DNA of 64,000 nucleotides from Clavibacter tessellarius (GTDB lineage: Bacteria > Actinomycetota > Actinomycetes > Actinomycetales > Microbacteriaceae), in assembly GCF_001618005.1 (NCBI RefSeq), contig NZ_LQXA01000035.1, positions 124,001 to 188,000 on the forward strand. The letters run 5' to 3'. The stretch's first letter is position 1; each line of letters begins with the position of its first letter. The translations under genes were made by a program, and so were the position numbers. Positions 44,044-53,625 of the stretch are shown one piece after another. The notes under the pieces are model-generated. The model ran no database searches. It was given only the letters and a program-made list of their open reading frames with translations, and had not been told where the DNA came from.

Positions 44044-44049
44044 AGGCTA
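44044..44049 (-). promoter_or_regulatory. -10 box of leaderless dut operon
   Basis: TAGCCT on the minus strand, separated by 6 bases from the GTG of dut, with no Shine-Dalgarno sequence. Confidence 0.5.
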
Positions 44050-44075
44050 GTGCAGGAATCTGATCGAATAGGCGC

Positions 44076-44525
44076 ATGCCCCCACCCCCCTACAGAGAGC
44101 GGCTCCGGCCGGCTCCCTGGCTCTTCGTCGCCACCGCCCTCGTCATCCCCGCGAGCCTGCTCGTCTTCCTCCCCATCAGCGTCGTCGCCGGGGTGGTGGT
44201 CGCGATCGTCCTCTACGCGGGGGTCGTCGCGACGCTCGTGCTCACGAGTCCCGTGATCGAGGTGGTCGACGGGCGGCTGCGGGCCGGCCGCGCCACCATC
44301 GACGTGGACCAGCTCGGCGAGCCCGAGGCGTTCCGCGGCGCCGACGCGACGGCCGAGCGCGGCGTGCGGCTGCACGCGCGGGCGTTCCTCGTGATCCGAG
44401 GGTGGGTGGATCCGGTGGTCAAGGTGCCGCTCCTGGACGCGGCGGACCCGGCGCCCTACTGGCTGGTGTCCACACGGACGCCGGAACGACTGATCGCCGC
44501 GATCCGGGGATCGCGGCGATCATGA
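44076..44525 (+). CDS. DUF3093 domain-containing membrane protein
   Basis: 149 residues. The start PYRERLRPAPWLF and two adjacent transmembrane segments (VATALVIPASLLVFLPISVV and VVVAIVLYAGVVATLVLT) match DUF3093. A small cytoplasmic beta domain follows, ending YWLVSTRTPERLIAAI. The function is unknown; it is usually next to dut in actinobacteria, as here. The ATG has no clear ribosome site. It is divergent from dut with only 38 bases between start codons, so the two promoters must interleave. Confidence 0.87.
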   Translation: MPPPPYRERLRPAPWLFVATALVIPASLLVFLPISVVAGVVVAIVLYAGVVATLVLTSPVIEVVDGRLRAGRATIDVDQLGEPEAFRGADATAERGVRLHARAFLVIRGWVDPVVKVPLLDAADPAPYWLVSTRTPERLIAAIRGSRRS

Positions 44526-44572
44526 CGTGCGGTGAGGCGCATGGCCTCTAGGGGCTCTCGCCCGGCGTCTCC

Positions 44573-44866
44573 CTAGGCGGCGCACTCCTGGCAGATGGGC
44601 CCGAGCTTCTCCTGGTGGTCGATCTGCGAGCGGTGCTTCACGAGGAAGCAGCTCACGCAGGTGAACTCGTCCGCCTGCGGCGGCAGCACCACGGTCTCGA
44701 GCTCGAGGTCGGAGAGGTCGGCTCCGGCGAGGTCGAAGCTCCCGGGGTTGTCGGCATCGTCGACGTCCACGACCCCGGACATGCGGTCCGGGACGCGCTC
44801 CTTGAGAGCCTCGATCGAGTCGGAGTCGTCCTCCGTCTTGCGCGGGGCGTCGTAATCAGTTGCCAT
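44573..44866 (-). CDS. DUF4193 small zinc-ribbon-like protein
   Basis: 97 residues from ATG 44866. The family start MATDYDAPRKTEDD, an acidic middle and the C-terminal cysteines CVSCFLVKHRSQI and ICQEC form a likely Cys4 metal site. The function is unknown; the protein is highly conserved and small across actinobacteria, often next to sepH and dut as here. AAGTGGACAGGA precedes the ATG. A longer in-frame start upstream would add 21 residues not found in the family. Confidence 0.88.
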   Translation of the reverse strand: MATDYDAPRKTEDDSDSIEALKERVPDRMSGVVDVDDADNPGSFDLAGADLSDLELETVVLPPQADEFTCVSCFLVKHRSQIDHQEKLGPICQECAA

Positions 44867-45191
44867 TCCTGTCCACTTCTCGAATAACCGCCGAACGGAA
44901 TCGGCGGGCACAGTTTGCATGAATCGCATCCGGATAGCAAACCGTCCCAGGGCCCCTCGCGAGGCACCTGATCGGGCGTTCCGATGCGGAGCGCCGGCCC
45001 GTGTCCGGGCCTCGGACGCGGACTCACACGGTACACCGTTCGCGCACTAACTGAGTGCCCTCCGGCGCCGCGATCCCGCCTCCCGACGCTCTCGTCCGAC
45101 ACAAGTCGCGGCGCGCCACGCGTATTCCCCGGAAGAGGGGCCGGTTCGTGACATCGTGAATCGTCCAGTGAGCGCGAGAGGCGTGGAACAC
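44867..45191. other. Divergent intergenic region between DUF4193 gene and sepH
   Basis: About 325 bases with no gene. It holds a 6-bp stem-loop (44889-44906) in the presumed DUF4193 leader and an inverted repeat GTTTGC/GCAAAC with an 18-base spacer (44913-44942) that brackets ATCCGGAT. The latter could be a regulator site for the DUF4193 gene. I found no convincing promoter hexamers for sepH. Confidence 0.4.
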
Positions 45192-46391
45192 ATGCAGGAT
45201 CTGAAGATCGTCGGAGTCGAGGACGGCGCCCTCGTCGTCGAGACGGTGGGCGGCGACCGCCACCGCCTCGCCATGGACGACGCGTTCCGCCAGGCGCTGC
45301 GCCGTCAGACGGGTGATGGCGGCGCCGTGCGCAAGGCCGCGCCCCGCATCATCCAGTCGTTCATCCGCCAGGGCATGAGCGCGGAGGACGTGGCCCGGGA
45401 GACCGGGGCGTCGGTCGAGTACGTGCGCAAGTTCGAGGGGCCCGTCGTCGCCGAGCGCGAGCACGTCGTGCGCAGCGCGATGAAGGTCCCCGTCCACACG
45501 GCCATCGAGGTCGACCCGATGGGCCAGGGCACGCTCTTCGGCCAGGTCATCGAGGAGCGACTCGAGTCGCTCGGCGCGACCGACGTGCGCTGGAGCAGCT
45601 GGAAGGAGCAGCTCGGCGGCTGGGTGGTCAAGGCGTCCTTCACCTCCGAGGAGATCGACCACGACGCGCGCTGGGCCTACGACCCCAAGAAGCACGCCCT
45701 CTCCCCCGCCAACAACGAGGCCGTCACGCTCTCGCAGCAGGGCGAGATCCGAGGCGCGCTCATCCCCAGGCTCCGGGCGCTGCCGCCCGAGACGGTGGAC
45801 ACGCACCAGGAGGACGGCGTCACGCGGTTCGACAGCGGGGCGTTCCGGCTCCCGGAGCCGGTCGCATCCGCCACGCAGGACACCGCGCCCCAGCCGTGGG
45901 AGGCGCCGCGGCGCGAGGAGGGCGCCGCCGTGACGCACCTGGGACGACAGGGGAACCACCCCGCCGGGAGCCAGCAGCCGGCCCGCGTCGCCCAGGCCGA
46001 GCTGAACGAGACCGCCGACCTGCTCGAGGCGCTGCGCCGCCGGCGCGGGGAGCGCGAGTCCGTGCCGCGCGAGGACGAGGGCGACGCGGCGGACGCGTCG
46101 CCGGCCGAGTCCCCGTCGCCCGCCGCGCGCGGCGGCGAGCCGCTCACCCGTCCGCGCGGCGGGCAGCGCGGCGCTCCCCCGCTGCGCTCCGCCGTGGTCC
46201 CCGGCATCGGCCGCGGGGAGTCGGGACGCGAGCGCTCGCAGGGCGACGCCGAGGACGAGGGCCTGCGGACCCCCGGCGGCGCCGAGTCGCGCGGATCCGG
46301 CAAGGCCTCCGGGCGACGCGGACGAACGGCGATGCCGAGCTGGGACGAGATCGTGTTCGGCGCGCGCAGCGACGACGACCACCTGGCCTGA
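45192..46391 (+). CDS. sepH: Septation protein SepH (DUF3071)
   Basis: 399 residues. The N-terminal DUF3071 domain begins with QDLKIVGVEDGALVVET and includes the helix-turn-helix QSFIRQGMSAEDVARETGASVEYVRKFEGP. A conserved WSSWKEQLGGWVVKASF segment follows. The C-terminal half is acidic/basic and disordered. In Streptomyces and mycobacteria SepH binds FtsZ and promotes Z-ring assembly. ATG 45192 matches the family start (MQDL) and has GAGAGG upstream; a GTG at 45156 adds 12 residues outside the family and is not preferred. Confidence 0.93.
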   Translation: MQDLKIVGVEDGALVVETVGGDRHRLAMDDAFRQALRRQTGDGGAVRKAAPRIIQSFIRQGMSAEDVARETGASVEYVRKFEGPVVAEREHVVRSAMKVPVHTAIEVDPMGQGTLFGQVIEERLESLGATDVRWSSWKEQLGGWVVKASFTSEEIDHDARWAYDPKKHALSPANNEAVTLSQQGEIRGALIPRLRALPPETVDTHQEDGVTRFDSGAFRLPEPVASATQDTAPQPWEAPRREEGAAVTHLGRQGNHPAGSQQPARVAQAELNETADLLEALRRRRGERESVPREDEGDAADASPAESPSPAARGGEPLTRPRGGQRGAPPLRSAVVPGIGRGESGRERSQGDAEDEGLRTPGGAESRGSGKASGRRGRTAMPSWDEIVFGARSDDDHLA

Positions 46392-46417
46392 CGGCCGCCC
46401 GTCGGATCGGTCCCGGG

Positions 46418-47557
46418 TCAGCCGCGCGCGAAGGCTCCGGCGCGGATGAGCGGGACCAGCCGCTCCTCGTCCGAGAAGGAGCCGTGCTGGCCGACCATCC
46501 GGCGCGCGCCCTGGTCCCGCGGGCGTCCGTCGTAGTAGGCGATGAGCGCGCGCGCGGCCACGACCACGTCGCCGATGCGCGGAGCGACCCCGTCGCGGAC
46601 CTCGCCGTACCAGTCCGCTGCGAGGGCCTCGTCACGCGTGGCGACATGCGCGCGGCCGCCCTCAGACGCGCGCCAGGCGTCGGCCAGCGCGTCGGCGTCG
46701 ACACCGGGCTCCAGGTGCAGGTGCAGGCAGCGCGGCTCGCCGGCGACGTGCCGGACGCCCGCCACGAGCTCGGGCACGCGGTCGAAGAGCACGTGCGACT
46801 CGGCGGGCACGTCGACGATCCCGTGGTCGGCCGTGACGAGCAGGCCCTCGCGCGCGCCGAGCCGGTCGCGGAACGGGCCGAAGGCGGCATCGAGCTCCTC
46901 GAGATCCCGGAGCCAGCGGTCGGACTGCCAGCCGTGGGAGTGCGCGGCCTGGTCGAGCTCCGGGACGTAGAGGTAGACGAGCGCGCGCGGCGTGCGGTCC
47001 AGGAGGGCGCGGGTGGTCGCGAACCGGTCCGCCATCGACTCGGCGGGGACGTAGGTCGCGCCGCGGAGGGCGGCACGGGAGAAGCCGGACCCGGAGTAGC
47101 GCGCCGGGCCGACCGCGAACGCCGGCACTCCCGCCGTGGCCGCGCGCTCGAAGACGGTGGGGACGGGCTGCCACTCCTCGGGGACGCTGCGGGCGTCCCA
47201 TCCCGAGAGGAGCTTGAGGACGCGGTCGCCCGCGGGGTCGAGCGCGCTGTAGCCCACGAGGCCGTGCTCCCCGGCGCGGACGCCCGTGGTGAACGACGTG
47301 ATGCTGGCGGCGGTCGTGGTGGGGAACCCCACGTCGACGAGGTCGCGCTTCCGCCAGTCGCGCACGAGGTTCCGCGCGTGTCCGGCCCGCGCGCGGAGGG
47401 CGGCGGAGCCGAGCCCGTCGACGAGGACGACCACGGCGCGGTCGACCGGGGGCAGGGACGCCTCGGACCCCTCCCCCGCGAGGGCGGCGAGGCAGCCGGG
47501 CAGGACCGCGGTGAGGCTCATCCGGCCGGATCCGGGCGCCGGTAGCATGGGGGCCAT
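46418..47557 (-). CDS. Alkaline phosphatase superfamily nucleotide pyrophosphatase/phosphodiesterase
   Basis: 379 residues. Metal-binding and nucleophile motifs of the family: VVVLVDGLGSAAL near the N-terminus, the Thr nucleophile region VGFPTTTAASITSFTTG, YVPELDQAAHSHGW and TADHGIVDVP. No signal peptide is visible. It should hydrolyse phosphodiester or pyrophosphate bonds, substrate unknown. ATG 47557 is preferred because a CAGACT -10-like box ends 7 bases upstream, matching the leaderless layout seen elsewhere here; ATGs at 47548 and 47521 are alternatives. It is divergent from parC. Confidence 0.85.
   Translation of the reverse strand: MAPMLPAPGSGRMSLTAVLPGCLAALAGEGSEASLPPVDRAVVVLVDGLGSAALRARAGHARNLVRDWRKRDLVDVGFPTTTAASITSFTTGVRAGEHGLVGYSALDPAGDRVLKLLSGWDARSVPEEWQPVPTVFERAATAGVPAFAVGPARYSGSGFSRAALRGATYVPAESMADRFATTRALLDRTPRALVYLYVPELDQAAHSHGWQSDRWLRDLEELDAAFGPFRDRLGAREGLLVTADHGIVDVPAESHVLFDRVPELVAGVRHVAGEPRCLHLHLEPGVDADALADAWRASEGGRAHVATRDEALAADWYGEVRDGVAPRIGDVVVAARALIAYYDGRPRDQGARRMVGQHGSFSDEERLVPLIRAGAFARG
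47543..47548 (+). promoter_or_regulatory. Putative -10 box of parC
   Basis: TAGCAT fits TANNNT and would give a leader of about 87 bases. It overlaps the first codons of the divergent phosphodiesterase gene. Confidence 0.35.
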
Positions 47558-47564
47558 CCGGCCC

Positions 47565-47570
47565 AGTCTG
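47565..47570 (-). promoter_or_regulatory. -10-like box of the phosphodiesterase gene
   Basis: CAGACT on the minus strand (one change from TANNNT) lies 7 bases before ATG 47557, which suggests a leaderless start there. Confidence 0.35.
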
Positions 47571-47641
47571 CCACAGCAGCCCGGCGCGCATCCGCGCCGT
47601 GACGCCGATCCGACGCAGCGCGATCCCGACCCAGAGAGTCC

Positions 47642-50188
47642 ATGAGTCCCTCCACCACGAACACCACGCCCGACGAGCCCGCCGAGCGGATCGAGGACGT
47701 CGACGTCTCCACCGAGATGGAGAACTCGTTCCTCGAGTACGCCTACTCGGTCATCTACTCCCGGGCCCTGCCCGACGCGCGCGACGGCCTCAAGCCCGTG
47801 CAGCGCCGCATCCTCTACCAGATGAGCGAGATGGGCCTCCGTCCCGACCGCGGGCACGTGAAGTCAGCGCGCGTCACGGGCGAGGTGATGGGCAAGCTCC
47901 ATCCCCACGGCGACTCGGCCATCTACGACGCGATGGTGCGCATGGCGCAGCCGTTCACGCTGCGGGTGCCGCTCATCGACGGGCACGGCAACTTCGGCTC
48001 GCTCGACGACGGGCCCGCCGCCCCCCGGTACACGGAGGCGCGGCTGGCGGCCTCGGCCCTCGCGATGGTCGAGGGCCTCGACGAGGACGTCGTGGACTTC
48101 GTGCCCAACTACGACAACGCCTTCATGCAGCCGGCCGTGCTCCCGGCGGCGTTCCCGAACCTGCTCGTCAACGGCGCCAGCGGCATCGCGGTCGGCATGG
48201 CGACCAACATGGTGCCGCACAACCTCATCGAGGTCGTGGGTGCCGCGCGTCACCTCATCGACCACCCCGACGCCTCGCTCGACGACCTCATGGCCTTCGT
48301 CCCGGGGCCCGACCTGCCCACCGGGGGCACGATCATCGGCCTGGCCGGCGTCAAGGACGCGTACCTCACCGGCCGCGGCAGCTTCAAGACCCGCGCGCGC
48401 GTCTCCGTCGAGAGCCTCACGCCGCGGAAGTCGGGCCTCGTCGTCACCGAGCTGCCGTACCTCGTCGGCCCCGAGAAGGTCATCGAGAAGATCAAGGACG
48501 GCGTCCAGAACAAGAAGCTCTCCGGGATCACGAACGTCACGGACCTCACCGACCGCACGCACGGGCTGCGGCTCGTCATCGAGATCAAGACGGGCTTCAA
48601 CCCGGAGGCGGTGCTCGAGCAGCTGTACCGCTACACGCCGCTCGAGGACGGGTTCAGCATCAACAACGTCGCGCTGGTCGACGGCAGCCCGCAGACGCTG
48701 GGCCTGAAGGAGCTGCTGCAGGTCTACGTGGCGCACCGGCTCGACGTGGTCACGCGGCGCACGCGCTACCGGCTCGCCCGCCGGCAGGAGCGGCTGCACC
48801 TCGTGCTCGGGCTCCTCATCGCGATCCTCGACATCGACGAGGTCATCCAGGTCATCCGCGGCAGCGACGACACCGACCAGGCGCGCGCGCGGCTGATGGA
48901 CGTGTTCGACCTGTCGACGCTGCAGGCCGACTACATCCTCGAGCTCCGCCTCCGTCGTCTCACGCGGTTCAGCCGCATCGAGCTGGAGGAGGAGCGCGAC
49001 CGGCTGCGTGCCGAGATCGCCGAGCTCGAGGCGATCCTCGCGGATCCGCTCCGCCTGCGCGCGCTCGTCTCCAGCGAGCTCCAGGAGGTGGCCGACCGCT
49101 TCGGGACGCCCCGGCGCACTCTCCTCACGGAGGCGGCGCCGAGCGTGGCGGGCGCGTCGAGCCGCCGCACGGCGCCCGTGCTCGAGATCGCCGACGTGCC
49201 CTGCCGCGTGCTGCTCTCGACGACGGGCCGCGCGGTCCGCGTCGACCTGCCGACGGACGCCCCCGGCACGCCCCTGCAGACAGTGCGCCGCAGCTCGCAC
49301 GACGCGGTGCTCACGGCGATCGAGACCACGAGCCGCACGCGCATCGGCGCCATCACGAGCACCGGGCGCCTCATCACGATGACGCCCGTCGACCTGCCCG
49401 TGGTGCCCGTCGCGAGCGTGCAGCTCGGGGCGGGCGTGCGGATCCGCGACTACCTCGGCCTCACCGACCGGAAGGAGCGGGTCGTCGCTCTCGTCGCGCT
49501 CGAGTCCGACGAGGCGATCGCGATCGGCACGCGTCAGGGCGTCGTCAAGCGGGTCGCCCCCTCGTCGCTGCCCGCCAAGCCGGAGTTCGAGGTCATCGCG
49601 CTCAAGAAGGGCGACGAGGTCGTCGGCGCGCGCCAGGGCGCCGAGACGGACGAGCTCGTGTTCGTCACCAGCGAGGCGCAGCTGCTGCACTTCCCGGCGG
49701 TCTCCGTGCGCCCGCAGGGCGTGCAGGCGGGCGGCGTCGCAGGGGTCAACCTCGCCGCAGGCGCCCGCGTGCTGTTCTTCTCCTCCGTGGCGCCCGAGGG
49801 CGCCCAGGTCGTCACCGTCTCCGCGTCGTCGGCGACCATCGCCGGCGTCGACCCCGGGCGGGCCAAGGTGTCCGCCTTCGGGGACTTCCCGCGGAAGGGC
49901 CGCGCGACGGGCGGCGTGCGCGCGCACGCCTACCTCAAGGGCGAGGACCACCTGGCCCTCGCCTGGGTGGGCCCCGGCCCGGCGCTCGCGGTCGGCCCCG
50001 CCGGCGAGGTGCGGCAGCTCCCGCCCACCGGCATGAAGCGCGACGGCTCGGGCATCCCGCTCGAGAAGGCCATCGGCGGCGTCGGCCAGGCGGTCACCCC
50101 CGCCGAGGTCCCGGACGCGGCGTCGGGCGCCGCCGTGGGCGTCGTGGAGCCCGCGGCCGAGGACGGGTCCGCCCCGCTCGAGACGTAG
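47642..50188 (+). CDS. parC: DNA topoisomerase IV subunit A (ParC)
   Basis: 848 residues. The breakage-reunion domain has [25 protein letters not shown], the quinolone-determining region [17 protein letters not shown] and the catalytic Tyr in APRYTEARL, then a C-terminal beta-pinwheel (repeats such as [16 protein letters not shown] upstream and [11 protein letters not shown] later). It cuts and reseals DNA with ParE to decatenate chromosomes. Assignment to Topo IV rather than gyrase rests on the neighbouring subunit B gene and on lack of the oriC gene context. It is convergent with parE, separated by a shared terminator, so the two subunits are not in one operon. Confidence 0.9.
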   Translation: MSPSTTNTTPDEPAERIEDVDVSTEMENSFLEYAYSVIYSRALPDARDGLKPVQRRILYQMSEMGLRPDRGHVKSARVTGEVMGKLHPHGDSAIYDAMVRMAQPFTLRVPLIDGHGNFGSLDDGPAAPRYTEARLAASALAMVEGLDEDVVDFVPNYDNAFMQPAVLPAAFPNLLVNGASGIAVGMATNMVPHNLIEVVGAARHLIDHPDASLDDLMAFVPGPDLPTGGTIIGLAGVKDAYLTGRGSFKTRARVSVESLTPRKSGLVVTELPYLVGPEKVIEKIKDGVQNKKLSGITNVTDLTDRTHGLRLVIEIKTGFNPEAVLEQLYRYTPLEDGFSINNVALVDGSPQTLGLKELLQVYVAHRLDVVTRRTRYRLARRQERLHLVLGLLIAILDIDEVIQVIRGSDDTDQARARLMDVFDLSTLQADYILELRLRRLTRFSRIELEEERDRLRAEIAELEAILADPLRLRALVSSELQEVADRFGTPRRTLLTEAAPSVAGASSRRTAPVLEIADVPCRVLLSTTGRAVRVDLPTDAPGTPLQTVRRSSHDAVLTAIETTSRTRIGAITSTGRLITMTPVDLPVVPVASVQLGAGVRIRDYLGLTDRKERVVALVALESDEAIAIGTRQGVVKRVAPSSLPAKPEFEVIALKKGDEVVGARQGAETDELVFVTSEAQLLHFPAVSVRPQGVQAGGVAGVNLAAGARVLFFSSVAPEGAQVVTVSASSATIAGVDPGRAKVSAFGDFPRKGRATGGVRAHAYLKGEDHLALAWVGPGPALAVGPAGEVRQLPPTGMKRDGSGIPLEKAIGGVGQAVTPAEVPDAASGAAVGVVEPAAEDGSAPLET

Positions 50189-50198
50189 TCCCGGTACG

Positions 50199-50244
50199 GA
50201 CGACGACGGCCGCGGATCCCTCGGGGTCCGCGGCCGTCGTCGTC
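50199..50244. terminator. Bidirectional terminator between parC and parE
   Basis: An 18-bp perfect stem (50199-50216 with 50227-50244) with a 10-base loop, located 11 bases after the parC stop and 25 bases from the parE stop. Confidence 0.85.
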
Positions 50245-50269
50245 GTGCGCCGGGTGTGGCACCCGCGCG

Positions 50270-52348
50270 TCACACGTCGATGCGGTCCCGCACGGCGCCG
50301 GCTCCGTCGATGATGAACTCCTTGCGCGGCGCCACGTCGTTGCCCATCAGCAGCTCGAACATGCGCGTCGCCGCCTCGGCGTCGTCCACCCGCACACGGC
50401 GCAGCGTGCGGTTGCGGCGGTCCATCGTGGTGGTCGCGAGCTGGTCGGCGTCCATCTCCCCCAGGCCCTTGTAGCGCTGGATGGGGTCCTGGTAGCGCTT
50501 GCCCTGCCGCTTCGCCTGCGCGAGCACGGCTGCGAGCTCGCGCTCCGAGTAGGTGTAGATCACGTCGTTGGGCTTCGACCCCGGGTTCATCACCACGACG
50601 CGGTGCAGCGGCGGCACGGCGGCGAACACGCGGCCCTCGTCGATCATCGGCCGCATGTAGCGGAACAGCAGCGTGAGCAGCAGCGTGCGGATGTGGGCGC
50701 CGTCGACGTCGGCGTCGCTCATGATGATGATCTTCCCGTAGCGCGCGGCCGACAGGTCGAACGTGCGGCCGGATCCTGCCCCGAGCACCTGGATGATGGA
50801 CGCGCACTCTGCGTTCGAGAGCATGTCCGGCAGGGAGGCCTTCTGCACGTTGAGGATCTTCCCGCGGATGGGCAGCAGCGCCTGGTACTCGCTGTCGCGG
50901 GCGAGCTTCGCCGTGCCGAGGGCCGAGTCGCCCTCCACGATGAACAGCTCGCTGTTCGCGACGTCGTTCGACCGGCAGTCCACGAGCTTCGCCGGCAGGG
51001 AGGAGCTCTCCAGCGCGTTCTTGCGACGCTGCGTCTCCTTGTGCGTGCGGGCCGAGATCCGCGACTTCATCTCGCCGACGACCTTCTCGAGGAGCACGGC
51101 CGTCTGCGCCTTGTCCTCGCGTCGGGTCGACTCGAAGCGCTCCGCCATGGCCTTCTGCACCACCTGCGACACGATCTGGCGCACGGCCGGCGTGCCGAGC
51201 ACCTCCTTCGTCTGCCCCTCGAACTGCGGCTCGGGGAACCTCACCGTGAGCACGGCCGTGAGCCCGGCGAGCACGTCGTCCTTCTCGAGCTTGTCGGTGC
51301 CGACCTTGAGCTTCCGGGCGTTCGCCTCGACCTGCGCGCGGACGAACTTGAGCAGCCCCGCTTCGAACCCGGCCTGGTGCGTCCCGCCCTTGGGCGTCGC
51401 GATGATGTTGACGAACGACTTGAAGCGCGTGTCGTACCCGGTGCCCCAGCGCAGCGCTATGTCGACGGCGCACTCGCGGGTCAGCTCGGTGGGCACCATG
51501 GCGCCGCCGTCGGTGAGGACGGGAACCGTCTCCGTGAACGTGCCCGACCCCTCGAGCCGCCAGGTGTCGGTGAGCGGCGCGTCGACGGCGAGGTGGTCGA
51601 CGAACTCCGCGATGCCGCCGTCGAAGCGGAAGGACTCGCGCACGGGCTGCTCGCCGCGGAGGTCCTCGATGTCGATGCTGAGGCCCGGGACGAGGAACGC
51701 CGTCTGCCGCGCTCGGCCGAGCAGCTCCTCGGTGAGGAAGGACGCGCCGCGGGTGAAGATCTGTCGGTCGGCCCAGTAGCGGATCCGCGTGCCGGTGACG
51801 CCCTTGCGCACCTTGCCGACGACACGCAGCTCGCTGCCGGACGTGAAGGGGCGGAACGGCGCGTCGGGGCTCGGCTCCCCCTCGTCGTCGAAGATGCCCG
51901 GCTCGCCGCGACGGAACGACATGGCGTACGTCTTCCCGCCGCGGTCCACCTCCACGTCGAGCCGCTCCGAGAGGGCGTTGACGACGGACGCGCCGACGCC
52001 GTGCAGGCCGCCCGAGGAGGCGTAGGAGCCGGATCCGAACTTGCCGCCGGCGTGCAGCTTGGTGAAGACGACCTCGACGCCGGACAGCCCGGTCTTCGGC
52101 TCGATGTCCACGGGGACGCCGCGTGCGGTGTCCCGGACCTCGACGCTCCCGTCGGCGTGCAGCCGGACGTCGATGCGGTCGCCGTGCCCGCCCAGGGCCT
52201 CGTCGACGCTGTTGTCGATGATCTCCCAGAGGCAGTGCATGAGGCCGCGCGAGTCGGTGGAGCCGATGTACATGCCGGGCCGCTTGCGGACCGCCTCGAG
52301 GCCCTCGAGGACGGAGAGATGGCGGGCGGAATAATCGGATGCTGCCAC
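50270..52348 (-). CDS. parE: DNA topoisomerase IV subunit B (ParE)
   Basis: 692 residues, GTG with GGAGGA 6 bases upstream. The GHKL ATPase shows VRKRPGMYIGST, EIIDNSVDEALGG and GLHGVGASVVNAL. The TOPRIM domain shows FIVEGDSALGTAK and SDADVDGAHIRTLLLTLLFRYM, and the C-terminal QRYKGLGEMDADQL closes the protein. The EGDSA motif is followed by LGTA where gyrase B usually has GGSA, which fits ParE. It supplies ATP-driven strand passage to ParC. A much longer in-frame start upstream would add about 70 unconserved residues and is rejected. Confidence 0.9.
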   Translation of the reverse strand: MAASDYSARHLSVLEGLEAVRKRPGMYIGSTDSRGLMHCLWEIIDNSVDEALGGHGDRIDVRLHADGSVEVRDTARGVPVDIEPKTGLSGVEVVFTKLHAGGKFGSGSYASSGGLHGVGASVVNALSERLDVEVDRGGKTYAMSFRRGEPGIFDDEGEPSPDAPFRPFTSGSELRVVGKVRKGVTGTRIRYWADRQIFTRGASFLTEELLGRARQTAFLVPGLSIDIEDLRGEQPVRESFRFDGGIAEFVDHLAVDAPLTDTWRLEGSGTFTETVPVLTDGGAMVPTELTRECAVDIALRWGTGYDTRFKSFVNIIATPKGGTHQAGFEAGLLKFVRAQVEANARKLKVGTDKLEKDDVLAGLTAVLTVRFPEPQFEGQTKEVLGTPAVRQIVSQVVQKAMAERFESTRREDKAQTAVLLEKVVGEMKSRISARTHKETQRRKNALESSSLPAKLVDCRSNDVANSELFIVEGDSALGTAKLARDSEYQALLPIRGKILNVQKASLPDMLSNAECASIIQVLGAGSGRTFDLSAARYGKIIIMSDADVDGAHIRTLLLTLLFRYMRPMIDEGRVFAAVPPLHRVVVMNPGSKPNDVIYTYSERELAAVLAQAKRQGKRYQDPIQRYKGLGEMDADQLATTTMDRRNRTLRRVRVDDAEAATRMFELLMGNDVAPRKEFIIDGAGAVRDRIDV

Positions 52349-52560
52349 GTGCTGTCCTCCATGTGCGTCCGGCGTTCGCCGGACGCGAGCCGATGTCGAT
52401 CTTAACCGCCACCCGGTGCCTCCCCCTCCGACCCGCCGTCCCCGCTCGCGCCTACGCGCAGAGCGAAACGTCGGGCCCGAGGACAGCAGCCACCCGGGAG
52501 CACGTGGTCTACTTGACGCATTCGGCTCGACACACGACCCGACCCGGAGGGGAGCATCAC

Positions 52561-52788
52561 ATGACACCGACCGCGACCGAGCGTCCCGTCGACGAGCTCG
52601 ACAACCACCAGCTCACCGCCAACGACCGCTGCGACAGCTGCGGTGCGCAGGCCTACATCCGAGTCGAGGTCAACAGCTCCGAGCTCCTCTTCTGTGCCCA
52701 CCATGGCAAGAAGTACCAGGAGAAGCTGTCGGCCATCGCCACGAGCTGGCACGACGAGTCGAGCCGCCTGCTCGACGAGCGGGCCTAG
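52561..52788 (+). CDS. DUF7455 small zinc-ribbon-like protein
   Basis: 75 residues, ATG with GGAGGGGAG upstream. After a short variable N-terminus comes the conserved actinobacterial core LTANDRCDSCGAQAYIRVEV, LLFCAHHGKKYQEKL and TSWHDESSRL. Two Cys and a Cys-His-His cluster suggest a bound metal. The function is unknown; the gene commonly lies near the rpoD and topoisomerase genes, as here. It is convergent with gatD, with a strong shared terminator. Confidence 0.85.
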   Translation: MTPTATERPVDELDNHQLTANDRCDSCGAQAYIRVEVNSSELLFCAHHGKKYQEKLSAIATSWHDESSRLLDERA

Positions 52789-52820
52789 GCACGGACTCCG
52801 CGTCGGCTCCGGCCGACGCT

Positions 52821-52856
52821 CGAAGGGCGCATCCTCCTCGGAGGATGCGCCCTTCG
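52821..52856. terminator. Bidirectional terminator between DUF7455 gene and gatD
   Basis: A perfect 16-bp stem (52821-52836 with 52841-52856) and a four-base loop between convergent genes. Confidence 0.85.
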
Positions 52857-52896
52857 TCATGCGGGGGCACCGGGCCGGTCGGCCCGGAGCCCGTCG

Positions 52897-53625
52897 TCAG
52901 TAGTGGGCGGGCCGCGCCATGACGGTGGCGCGCGCCTCGCGCGCCCAGCCGTCGAGCCGGTCGAGCGTGCCCGAGATGTCCGCGGGGAGCTCCCGGCCGT
53001 GACGCGCGAGGGCGGCGGCGAGCAGCTCGTCGGCGAGCCGCGGGTTGAGCGCGAGCACCGGTCCGCCGAGGTGCGTGCCGATCGACGATCCGATGCGCAC
53101 GCCCTCCTGGCCGCCGCCGTTCCCGGATCCCGCCCGCACGGCCCCGAGGGGCGCGTGGGTGCGGATGTCGAGCGTCGACCCGTGGTTCTCGTAGCCGACG
53201 AGCTCGCCGTCGGCCGTGTCGACGACGAGGTCGCCCACCTGCCGGGCGGCGGTGAGCTGCGTGCGGATGGGCAGCACGCCCGCGCCCACGAGCTCTCCCC
53301 CGTCGACGAGACGGACGGTCTCGCCCAGCAGCTGGAGGCCGCCGCCCACGGCCAGGAGCGGCACTCCGGACGCCTGGAGGGCGACGAGGTGGGCCGCGTG
53401 GGACACGAGGTCCGGCAGCACCGTGCGCTGCGCGGACAGCGGCCCGGATCCCGCGAAGACGATGTCGGCGTCGCCCGGGTGCCCGCCGCCCGGTGCGTGC
53501 CGGACGACCTCCGTGCGTATGCCGCGGATGCGCGCGCGCTCGACGAGCACCGTCACGTTCCCGCGGTCCCCGTTGATGCCGAGCTCCTCCGGGTAGAGGT
53601 GCAGGATGCGCAGGACGTCGCTCAC
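52897..53625 (-). CDS. gatD: GatD-like CobB/CobQ-type amidotransferase homologue lacking the catalytic dyad
   Basis: 242 residues from a GTG overlapping the murT stop. The fold signatures of GatD are all there: LHLYPEELGINGDRGNVTVL, IVFAGSGPLS, LVGYENHGSTL and IGTHLGGPVLALNP. The nucleophile elbow reads LAVGGGLQLLG, so Gly94 replaces the catalytic Cys (Cys94 in S. aureus). In the THLHGP-type motif Gly187 replaces the catalytic His. The protein has no cysteine at all. GatD normally hydrolyses glutamine and channels ammonia to MurT to amidate D-Glu in lipid II. This copy cannot do that by the known mechanism, so it is probably a structural partner of MurT. Identity of the family is secure, function is not. 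Confidence 0.85.
   Translation of the reverse strand: MSDVLRILHLYPEELGINGDRGNVTVLVERARIRGIRTEVVRHAPGGGHPGDADIVFAGSGPLSAQRTVLPDLVSHAAHLVALQASGVPLLAVGGGLQLLGETVRLVDGGELVGAGVLPIRTQLTAARQVGDLVVDTADGELVGYENHGSTLDIRTHAPLGAVRAGSGNGGGQEGVRIGSSIGTHLGGPVLALNPRLADELLAAALARHGRELPADISGTLDRLDGWAREARATVMARPAHY

Noticed and set aside
47642-50188. DNA gyrase subunit A as the identity of this gene
   Set aside because: The gene pairs with a type IIA subunit B gene next to it and lacks the dnaA-recF-gyrB-gyrA neighbourhood; Topo IV fits better. Gyrase cannot be fully excluded without a phylogeny.
52349-52567. An extended N-terminus of ParE upstream of GTG 52348
   Set aside because: The extra residues are Arg/Pro-rich and unlike any type IIA subunit B N-terminus, and GGAGGA lies exactly before GTG 52348.
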